A DNA stretch of 29,744 bases from a virus: IMG/VR virus record IMGVR_UViG_3300027861_000145, positions 1 to 29,744 of that record, one strand, 5' to 3'. The notes beneath the pieces were generated by a model. The model was not told the origin of the DNA and did no database searches. It was given only the letters and a program-made list of their open reading frames with translations. Below, piece by piece: positions 1 to 7,023 of the stretch. Position 1 is the stretch's first letter. Every line of letters starts with the position of its first letter. The position numbers were made by a program, and so were the translations under genes.

Positions 1-3000
1 GGGAATGACTTCTTTAGTCTCTCTAAGAATATCTCCCAAGTGCTTGCTTGTAAATCAGATATTTCATATGCCGTAGATGATGTAGACTGTGCAGATGTAC
101 CTGTAGCAGATACTGCATCAGCTTTACTAAAGTTAACCATCTTAGCTAATGGTGTCTCAGCTTCTTTCAAAAGATTTTTTATCTTATCATTGCTATTTAA
201 TTGCAGTGCCTCTTCTAATAGTGGCTTAATTATCTTCTTATCTCTTACCTTTAGTTTAGTAAATGCCTCAGATGCTAATACCTCTGCAATAATCTCTAGC
301 TTATCTGCCTTGCTAACATTATCATTTTTTGCTTTCTTTATTTTTTCAAATACTTCCGTCTCAGCTTCATTAGCTTTATATTTTACCTTGCCTGACTTCT
401 TTTTTTCTATACCTACAGCCCTCTTTTCCAACTGATTAAAGTAGTATTCTGATACCCTATAGAAAGGGGCAGTCTCTTCCATCATAGCGACAGCTCTACC
501 TCTTATGTATATGGGGTAGTTTGGATGTATCTGCATACCTTCAGCTTTTGCCTCTTCTCTTGAAATCTTTGCTGATGCTACAATATTATTTATCTCCTTT
601 GTGTATTCTTTTTCAGTTATCTCATTATTTTTAAGACGCTCATCAAGCTGTCTCTTTAAATCGCTTACCTTTACACCATCCTTGTTTGTAATCTCAAGCA
701 CCATAGTCAGTGCCCCTGCCTTTAGGTTCTTAGTAAACCCTTCAGATGTCTCATCAATAAGTACGTCTTGTGCTATGCCAAGAGATTGCAACTTTTTTAG
801 TAGCTCAACCTTATCAGTGTTTATATCTAATGTTTGAGGTAATATAAGCCCCATTACTTCTGCTCTTGTATCTACACTTTCATTTTTTTGTAATGCCTTA
901 AAGAACTCCATTGCATCGGTAGCACTATCTAAATGTTTCTTCGCCTTCTTTACATTTTTTAACTTTGATTCTTTAACTCTCTCTTTGATAAGATTAAATA
1001 TATTCTCCTTTTGCTCCTCAGGAATCTTTTCATTGAGAATCTCTGCCATAATAATATTAGACATTATACCACCTTCTCCCATATTATATACAGTAGAATA
1101 GTTTGCATCCATAGCACCCAATATTATTTTTGATGCTGCCGCATCTGTTATAGATGCCCACGCAACCTTACCAAATAGCCCTTCCATTAATGGAAAGAAG
1201 TTACCACCCATCTTTACGTATGGATTGGTTTCTATATTGTGAGGTTTTGTTGGGTCCTTTAATTCTACCTTTAGCTTGTCAGCCATTAATAGGTTTATCT
1301 TCTTCCCTATTAAATCTTTTAGTTTAAACCTTTTTATCTTATTTGCAAGAGAGATGTTTTCTTTTACTGTTATAGGTATTGGCTTTACTGTTGGCTCTTC
1401 TAATACTATTGTCTCTTCTGAGGCTTCTTGCTCATCTAATTTTTTAAATAGTTTCTTTACCTCTTTCGTCTTCTTGTCTATTACCTCATCTTGTGTCTTG
1501 CCTTCATCTAATTTGAATTGTACATCATCACTATCTAACATACTCTCTAAGTCCAACACGTCCTGCTTTAACACTTCAATCTCTGCTAGTCGTGTCTTGT
1601 TTTTATCTGCTACTCGTTGTTGGAATTTTGTTAGCTTCTTGCCTGCAATATTTTTATCAGCTATGCCGGATAAGATACCATCAAGTCTTGATGCTTCAAT
1701 AGTATTATTATCAAATGCCTTGACATCATCTTTATTAGGTCTAGCAATAGCATCAGGCATAGGTGATACATCTTCAATTTGTACTTCTTCGTATGTTGAT
1801 ATATCATTTAATAAAACAATCTCTCCTGTAGTACCATCTTCGTTTTTAGTAACGATAGCATCAAAGCCTTTTTCTTTTAATGCATTAGTTAGTTCAATAC
1901 CTGTCTTCCCATTATTTTCTTCCGATAGTTTTCTTTTATATTCTATCTGTGTATCAGTAGTCACATCAATGACTAATGGGTTGTTAATCTGTACAGTACC
2001 TGTTTCAAATCCTTCAGGTGTAAAGTCAGCTTCTTTTTGAGTTATATATGTTCCTGCTGCTTCTACATCTTGACCAAACTGAGCACCCATATCAGGTGCA
2101 GGTTTAGGATTTCTGTTGTAATTAATTGTTATAGGTTCATTTGTTGCTAACACATCTTCTCTTACCTCAGTATCTACCTCAGTATCTACACTTATATCTG
2201 TTTGTATTGGTGTAGGCTTAACTAATACAGGAAGGTCTATAGAAATAGTATATTCAACTCCTCTTTTTTTAGCTGTTTCTCCGGGGAGTGTGGGTGGAGG
2301 AGGTGGTCCTTTTTTTTCTATTATATTTGCTATTATACCCGGATATGCTTCTTCTATTTTAGCAAGCTCTGATTCTGCAGAATATTTATCAGTAGTTTTG
2401 AAAGGGTTATAAGCAGCATCCCCTGCTTTTTTCACAGACTGCTTTGTTGCGTCACTATATTTTGTAGGTCTTGTTACTACATTTCCATCAGAATCTACCT
2501 TTTCTATTAGCCTTGACTTCTTATAAGTTCGTAAACCGCCTTCAGATATTGTTGTAGTTTCAACAACCTCTGCATTAGCAGGCAATGTATTCTCTGCAGA
2601 TGTAATCATACCCTTAAATAAGCCACTTTCAGTTGATTCGAACTTACCCGTAAACATATTTGTTGGCTTACCGTTTTCATAAACTCTTGTATAACCTACA
2701 AAATTATTATCATTTTTTCCGCTAATTATAACATCTACACTTCCCGTCTCAGGATTTACATACTGAGCAGTAACAACTCCCTTTTCATCAGGTTTTGTAA
2801 TGTCGTATATTTTAGCCCTTCCCTTTCCATCATTACCTTTGTTATAAGGTAGTTCTTTAGATGAATGCTCTTCTCCAAATTGTTTTTTAACACTATTGCT
2901 TCTTTCGGATAGATTTTTTTGTCTATCTTCAGCTACCTTATCTGTAGCTACCTCAGTATCTACCTCAGTATCTACCTCAGTGTCTACACTTATATCTGTT

Positions 3001-6000
3001 TGTATTGGTAATGTGAAATTAGCAGCATCGTATTCCTTCAGTGCTTTTGTAGCCGCCTCAAGCCTTGGTCGTGTCTCCTTCATATTCTGAGGAGTCATAT
3101 TATCCTTAGCCGCCTCAAGCTCAGCAACAAGAGCATCTCTTTCCACTGTAGTACCTGTCCCCTCTATCACATCGTATTTCGCACGCTCCGTCAGCTTGCC
3201 GTCTACTAAGCGTCTTGGTTTTATTACCCTTTCTACAATCATAACGCCCTTGGGAACTTGGTCGCTTTCTTCCCTTCTTCCTATATCTACAAGCTCACTA
3301 TCTGATACTTCTCTACCAATCTCATTATCAAACACATACCCCTCAGCTTCAAGCTCTGCCTTAGCATTGTCATACCAAGCCTTATCCTCTTGACTTACAT
3401 TAGCCTTAGACGTTGTTGCATTATTAAGGAATCGAGTAACTGCAACTACCTTTCCTTTTATATCTGTAGCAGAAGCAAAGTCATTTATAGCTATATTAAT
3501 TCTTTTCTTTAATCCAATCTTATCCTTATCTGTAGCTACCTCAGTATCTACCTCAGGAGAGGTGTCAGTATCTGTAGTAGTTGAAGTCTCATTGGCAACC
3601 GCCCTATCAAATAAAGTTGGTTCTACTGAAGACTCTGTATCAGCAGTAGTCTTAGTAACTGTTGGAGCAGCGTCTTTTAATGATGTAGTGATTTTATTTT
3701 CTATTATACTCTGTGTCTCAGTGTCGTTGTTGACAACAAAATTAGTTTTAAATAGTTGCTTAGGTGTAAGTTTTTCTATCTTAGAAATAAATTTATCTTT
3801 AGATAGCACCTTGCCATCAATAGAATAGTATGGTGATACATCTGTCATTACCAATTTACCTGACAAATCAATTAGACCATCAATATTAACCTGAGACCCC
3901 TTATCACTTAATTGTCCTGTCTCTACTATCTGTGCTATCTCACTATTTATATTTTTTATCTTATCACTAAATAGCTCTCTACTATTAGTAGTAGATGATA
4001 GTTGTTCTTTAGCATATAACAATTGCGAAAGCCTGCCTGTAATATTAGAATTATCAGATTTTTGATTCCCAACACTTAATAGATTCTTTGCCTCTCTTAA
4101 TACACCTAAATTCTTCTGTATCTTTTGATTCTGCTCAGATGTAATCTGTCCTAGCGTCTGCATCTTAGTTGCCCAATTGGTTATCCGCTCTTCACTATAA
4201 TTCATTTTAGCAAGCTCAGATATATTTGTCATCTTCTTTGCAATATTAAGATTAGTAGAACTCCTTTGGTCCATATACATATTAACAGCACCCATACTCA
4301 TAGTCATTGGATTTACGACACCTCCAAAAAATCCACCGACCATCTCATCTATAATAGCATTTTGGTCAGTTTTCTGACCTGCAACTTTCTGTGCTAAATA
4401 CTCGCCACTACCTTCAAAAAAAGGGTTGACAGTAGTCTGTTCTGCAGCTAGTGCCGCAAGCTTTGTACTTCTTGATGCAAGTGGTCCTGTTTTAAATATT
4501 CGACCTGCTAGACTCATCTGCAGATATGACATCCCTGCTATCGTAAAACCTCTCTTTAATCCTATATCAAATGCTTCTGCCCATACATCATCATTTCGTA
4601 ATGCCTGCTCCGCTTGAAATGGGTCTGTCATATCATACCCCCTCTTGCTTGCTCCTTCCAAGAATGAATTTGTGTACTCAAGTGCTACAATTGTAGCAGC
4701 GTATCCAAGTTTTAGTCCTTCTTGCCCCCCCTTTATTGCACCGGGTATTGCACCTACACCAAGTGTAGTTGCACCTCCAATAAGTGCTCCTGTACCTGTA
4801 CCTGCTGCCGTTGCCAAAGGTACAATATAAAATCCATATGGAAGAAGTTGAGTTAAGCTCTCTGCAGCCATTGATGCCCCAACCTCCAAGGGATTGTCAT
4901 AGAATGCATCAAGTTTCTCTTCAAATGAGCGTGCTCCTTTGTGATACCTATATATCCCACGCCCCTGCTTACCTGTATCTGCCTCCTTCATATACTTAGC
5001 TATAGCAGCAGCAGCCTCCTCTCTTGTAGAATCTTCATCTATATCTTTTATACCTAATGATACAGCAAGGATGACGGCTCCTGCATTGCCACGTGCCATA
5101 CCCCTTTTATATGAATTTGTAACAGATTCTACGTCCTCTACCCACTCATCTCTTACCGACTTATCGACCTTTGCATCTAGCCACGTCTTAGATATATTAT
5201 ACCTATCTGCAGCCTGCTGCTTTTGTTTTTCTAAAAGTTTATATTTAACATTAAACTCGTCAAGCCCTTCTGCTTCTCGTGGGGATTGAGGCACAATAGA
5301 TTGTAATTCTCCTGCTGTTAAACCATAGAACTTCATAGCTACCTCATCCATAGCATCCAATTCTTCTTTTATAACTAGGTTCTCTTCTACTGCAAGTGCT
5401 CCATTTACCTCCCACGAATCCTGTAGGTATTTATCAAAGTCTTCTCTTACCCTTTGAAACTCATCTTGATTTACTGACTCTCTTAGTATAGCAGCCTCAT
5501 CTTTTAACTCTTTTAATGCCTCCTCACTATCTGCTCTCTTCTTTCCATTAATGTATAAGAATCCCATCTCATCTTTCTTCTCCTGTTGTTCTTCAAAACT
5601 CAACCCTTCTGTGCTGTAGTCTTGTTGAAATTCATATGTCGGTGAGTTTTCAATAGCAATGATTGTAGACATTAAATCTTCATATCTATTATACATATCC
5701 TTGTATGCATTATAGTCCAATCCCCTGTCCTTATAGAACATATTAGCCTCAACGTCTACGGCAGATACATCCTTCCAAGACCCCTCAGCTAATTCATCTG
5801 CTTTCTCTTTGGAGTCTACATATAGTACCTCTCCTCTTTTTTTAGCTTCAGCAAATGCCTCATCTGCATCTAACATCATCCATTCAGATGGGTCGGTACC
5901 ATAATCTGAATCAGGATTTTGAGGGAATAGTGTAGGGTATACAACATTTTTACCATCTACCTCTGCAGATACAAGATTGATGTTTTCTAAATTTCCATCA

Positions 6001-7013
6001 TCAGATACCATATAGTTCTTACGCATCCTACCTATCTTGATAGCATTAGAAATATCATCAGTAATCTCAGGAGGAGAATCTACAGGTGTAGCGTTTGTTG
6101 TAATAAAAGACTTTAGTTTATTTACCGCATCACGAGTTATAATCTTTTTAGTTGTACCTGCCGCTAAAGGTTTTAGGTCTATCACCTCTGTAGCACCGTT
6201 ATCTGTAGATATAACCTCTATAGAATTACGTGTTAGTGATGATACATCTTCAGGTATAATATTATTACCTAGACCAATCTTTCTAAACACAAAGCCATAC
6301 TTCCCATACTTATCTGTTAGGAAGTCTACTGCCTCATCTTCATTGTAATCTATAACCTCATCTGTAATATTTGCAAGGTCAGCTTGAAATTCTTCAGATA
6401 ATATTATATCCTCATTTTGTTTAAATTTAGATAGAGCCTCTTCGTCTGATACCTTATCTTCTTCTAAGGTTTTCTGTATAAGTGCTCCCTCTTCTTTTGA
6501 TGTTACACCTTCGGGTCTAACTATATTAGCAGTACCGGGAACATCTATAAATTCATCTTGAAGGTACTCTTGTGATACCTCACCACGATTCCCATAGTAC
6601 TCTACACTCTCTTGTGCAGGCGGGGCAGGCGGGGCAGGTGGTCCCGTAGGACTAGGTTTAATTCTAGAGTCAGCTTCGGGGGCTACTATGTTAGCAGCAC
6701 TCGCTACATCTACAAATTCCGAAGAACCATCCTCCAAAGGCGATGCCATATCGTCTTTTTTTTTTGGCGGTGTAGGTGGAGATGGAGGCGAAGGATTTGC
6801 CTCTTGAGACGAAGTATCTGCAGTTGGTGTTACACCCATCAAAACAGCAAAGTCATCAGAGGTTCCATTATATCCTGCTTCTTTAAAAACATTGAATCCG
6901 TCATTTAAAGCATCAGGATTTGTTTCTAATAAAACTTTAAACTGTTCTTCTGAACCGTTATATCCTACATCAATAAATATGTTATATAAATCTTTAACTG
7001 CCTGCTCGTTCAT
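1..7013 (-). CDS. Giant modular polyvalent-type phage protein, probably virion-carried (partial, C-terminus off left edge)
   Basis: The frame opens at ATG 7013, 10 bases after the preceding stop, and stays open to the left edge: 2337 residues, C-terminus missing. Visible in order: two 30-residue repeats (9-59); Pro-rich linkers (about 72-86 and 122-135); a module (about 333-441) with YPTLF, EGSWKDV and FYKDRGLDY; a Gly/Ala-rich hydrophobic stretch (about 718-780); Asp-Thr-Glu-Val linkers near 1155, 1345 and 1609; a possible GrpE-like module (about 1212-1288); an ADP-ribosyltransferase-like module (about 1642-1738) with INNPLVID, GFDAIVT and TGEIVLL; coiled coil; then a helical module (about 1900-2000) with GGNFFPLM and VAWASI. 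The size, modularity and place after two internal-protein-like genes suggest a T7 gp16-like ejected protein carrying effector modules (inference). I see no RNA polymerase DxDxD motif or protease motif. The open frame is certain; the domain names are tentative. Confidence 0.85.
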   Translation of the reverse strand, partial: MNEQAVKDLYNIFIDVGYNGSEEQFKVLLETNPDALNDGFNVFKEAGYNGTSDDFAVLMGVTPTADTSSQEANPSPPSPPTPPKKKDDMASPLEDGSSEFVDVASAANIVAPEADSRIKPSPTGPPAPPAPPAQESVEYYGNRGEVSQEYLQDEFIDVPGTANIVRPEGVTSKEEGALIQKTLEEDKVSDEEALSKFKQNEDIILSEEFQADLANITDEVIDYNEDEAVDFLTDKYGKYGFVFRKIGLGNNIIPEDVSSLTRNSIEVISTDNGATEVIDLKPLAAGTTKKIITRDAVNKLKSFITTNATPVDSPPEITDDISNAIKIGRMRKNYMVSDDGNLENINLVSAEVDGKNVVYPTLFPQNPDSDYGTDPSEWMMLDADEAFAEAKKRGEVLYVDSKEKADELAEGSWKDVSAVDVEANMFYKDRGLDYNAYKDMYNRYEDLMSTIIAIENSPTYEFQQDYSTEGLSFEEQQEKKDEMGFLYINGKKRADSEEALKELKDEAAILRESVNQDEFQRVREDFDKYLQDSWEVNGALAVEENLVIKEELDAMDEVAMKFYGLTAGELQSIVPQSPREAEGLDEFNVKYKLLEKQKQQAADRYNISKTWLDAKVDKSVRDEWVEDVESVTNSYKRGMARGNAGAVILAVSLGIKDIDEDSTREEAAAAIAKYMKEADTGKQGRGIYRYHKGARSFEEKLDAFYDNPLEVGASMAAESLTQLLPYGFYIVPLATAAGTGTGALIGGATTLGVGAIPGAIKGGQEGLKLGYAATIVALEYTNSFLEGASKRGYDMTDPFQAEQALRNDDVWAEAFDIGLKRGFTIAGMSYLQMSLAGRIFKTGPLASRSTKLAALAAEQTTVNPFFEGSGEYLAQKVAGQKTDQNAIIDEMVGGFFGGVVNPMTMSMGAVNMYMDQRSSTNLNIAKKMTNISELAKMNYSEERITNWATKMQTLGQITSEQNQKIQKNLGVLREAKNLLSVGNQKSDNSNITGRLSQLLYAKEQLSSTTNSRELFSDKIKNINSEIAQIVETGQLSDKGSQVNIDGLIDLSGKLVMTDVSPYYSIDGKVLSKDKFISKIEKLTPKQLFKTNFVVNNDTETQSIIENKITTSLKDAAPTVTKTTADTESSVEPTLFDRAVANETSTTTDTDTSPEVDTEVATDKDKIGLKKRINIAINDFASATDIKGKVVAVTRFLNNATTSKANVSQEDKAWYDNAKAELEAEGYVFDNEIGREVSDSELVDIGRREESDQVPKGVMIVERVIKPRRLVDGKLTERAKYDVIEGTGTTVERDALVAELEAAKDNMTPQNMKETRPRLEAATKALKEYDAANFTLPIQTDISVDTEVDTEVDTEVATDKVAEDRQKNLSERSNSVKKQFGEEHSSKELPYNKGNDGKGRAKIYDITKPDEKGVVTAQYVNPETGSVDVIISGKNDNNFVGYTRVYENGKPTNMFTGKFESTESGLFKGMITSAENTLPANAEVVETTTISEGGLRTYKKSRLIEKVDSDGNVVTRPTKYSDATKQSVKKAGDAAYNPFKTTDKYSAESELAKIEEAYPGIIANIIEKKGPPPPPTLPGETAKKRGVEYTISIDLPVLVKPTPIQTDISVDTEVDTEVREDVLATNEPITINYNRNPKPAPDMGAQFGQDVEAAGTYITQKEADFTPEGFETGTVQINNPLVIDVTTDTQIEYKRKLSEENNGKTGIELTNALKEKGFDAIVTKNEDGTTGEIVLLNDISTYEEVQIEDVSPMPDAIARPNKDDVKAFDNNTIEASRLDGILSGIADKNIAGKKLTKFQQRVADKNKTRLAEIEVLKQDVLDLESMLDSDDVQFKLDEGKTQDEVIDKKTKEVKKLFKKLDEQEASEETIVLEEPTVKPIPITVKENISLANKIKRFKLKDLIGKKINLLMADKLKVELKDPTKPHNIETNPYVKMGGNFFPLMEGLFGKVAWASITDAAASKIILGAMDANYSTVYNMGEGGIMSNIIMAEILNEKIPEEQKENIFNLIKERVKESKLKNVKKAKKHLDSATDAMEFFKALQKNESVDTRAEVMGLILPQTLDINTDKVELLKKLQSLGIAQDVLIDETSEGFTKNLKAGALTMVLEITNKDGVKVSDLKRQLDERLKNNEITEKEYTKEINNIVASAKISREEAKAEGMQIHPNYPIYIRGRAVAMMEETAPFYRVSEYYFNQLEKRAVGIEKKKSGKVKYKANEAETEVFEKIKKAKNDNVSKADKLEIIAEVLASEAFTKLKVRDKKIIKPLLEEALQLNSNDKIKNLLKEAETPLAKMVNFSKADAVSATGTSAQSTSSTAYEISDLQASTWEIFLERLKKSF
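1800..2090 (-). other. ADP-ribosyltransferase-like module (polyvalent-protein type) within the giant gene
   Basis: This segment encodes about residues 1642-1738 of the giant protein. It shows FGQD, then AGTYITQ, then TVQINNPLVID, then GFDAIVT, then TGEIVLLND. This order (a Tyr strand, a NPL strand, a G-[YF]-D-[AG]-I turn and an acidic E-[IY]-V strand) is the layout I know from ADP-ribosyltransferase domains in phage polyvalent proteins. A Tyr (about 1655) and a Glu (about 1731) sit where the H-Y-E family places its second and third catalytic residues. The usual His strand is not obvious; the matching region reads ITINYNRNP. The fold call is moderate and activity is uncertain. Confidence 0.5.
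2164..2211. repeat. Direct repeat copy A (Asp-Thr-Glu-Val linker)
   Basis: This 48-base stretch matches 2962-3009 at 47 of 48 positions by eye. On the minus strand it encodes IQTDISVDTEVDTEV. It is built on a 12-base unit, acctcagtatct on the plus strand. It lies just before the ADP-ribosyltransferase-like module of the giant gene. Confidence 0.9.
2936..3009. repeat. Direct repeat copy B (Asp-Thr-Glu-Val linker, longest copy)
   Basis: The right part (2962-3009) repeats copy A with one mismatch, and the left part (2936-2968) repeats copy C exactly over 33 bases. It encodes three Asp-Thr-Glu-Val units followed by ATDK. The 12-base unit occurs in tandem here, so the copy number may vary between related phages. 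Confidence 0.9.
3150..3382 (-). other. Possible GrpE-like (nucleotide exchange factor) module within the giant gene
   Basis: This segment encodes about residues 1212-1288. It reads as a helix with AKAELEAEGYVFDNEIGRE, followed by acidic residues, KGVMIVERVIKPRRL, then DGKLTERAKYDVIEG. A short helix, a G-Y-x-[FI]-[DI] turn, a G-x-x-I-x-x-V-[IL]-[KR]-P strand and a closing A-x-[YV]-x-V strand are what I recall from the C-terminal beta domain of GrpE-type proteins annotated in Bacteroidetes and their phages. The long dimerising coiled coil of cellular GrpE is not evident directly before it. The assignment is weak. Confidence 0.3.
3524..3556. repeat. Direct repeat copy C (Asp-Thr-Glu-Val linker)
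   Basis: These 33 bases are identical to 2936-2968. They encode PEVDTEVATDKD, at the entry to the possible GrpE-like module. With copies A and B they mark both ends of two successive modules in the giant gene. Confidence 0.9.
6756..6765 (-). other. A10 homopolymer inside the giant gene
   Basis: The coding strand has ten consecutive A, read in frame as Lys-Lys-Lys (with the last base of a Pro codon) after a Pro-rich linker. One extra A would give about 20 new residues ending RCSECC and then a stop. One fewer A would also reach a stop quickly. Either slip yields a roughly 105-110-residue product holding only the N-terminal repeats. Confidence 0.6.
6837..6989 (-). repeat. Two tandem 30-residue repeats at the N-terminus of the giant protein
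   Basis: Residues 9-29 and 39-59 align with a period of 30 residues. Both contain F-x3-GYNG and end in a short acidic stretch followed by F-x-V-L. The two units are separated by a short polar link. Repeats of this kind at the start of virion proteins often serve as docking modules; that role here is inference. Confidence 0.75.
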
Positions 7014-7023
7014 ACAATTTTAT

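Noticed and set aside
1276-2040. Open frame of 254 codons on the plus strand
   Set aside because: It lies wholly opposite the giant minus-strand gene, is Ser/Leu/Phe-rich as expected of an antisense shadow, and has no leader or motif.
2150-3570. CRISPR-like array from the 12-base repeats
   Set aside because: Copies are in frame in a coding region, lie close or in direct tandem, and lack regular unique spacers and cas genes.
6612-6908. Arg/Trp-rich plus-strand frame
   Set aside because: It mirrors the proline-rich linkers of the giant gene on the other strand; the composition is an artefact.
1-7013. Virion RNA polymerase in the giant gene, as in N4 or crAss-like phages
   Set aside because: No DxDxD or other polymerase catalytic motif was found in the visible 2337 residues, although the missing C-terminus could still hold one.
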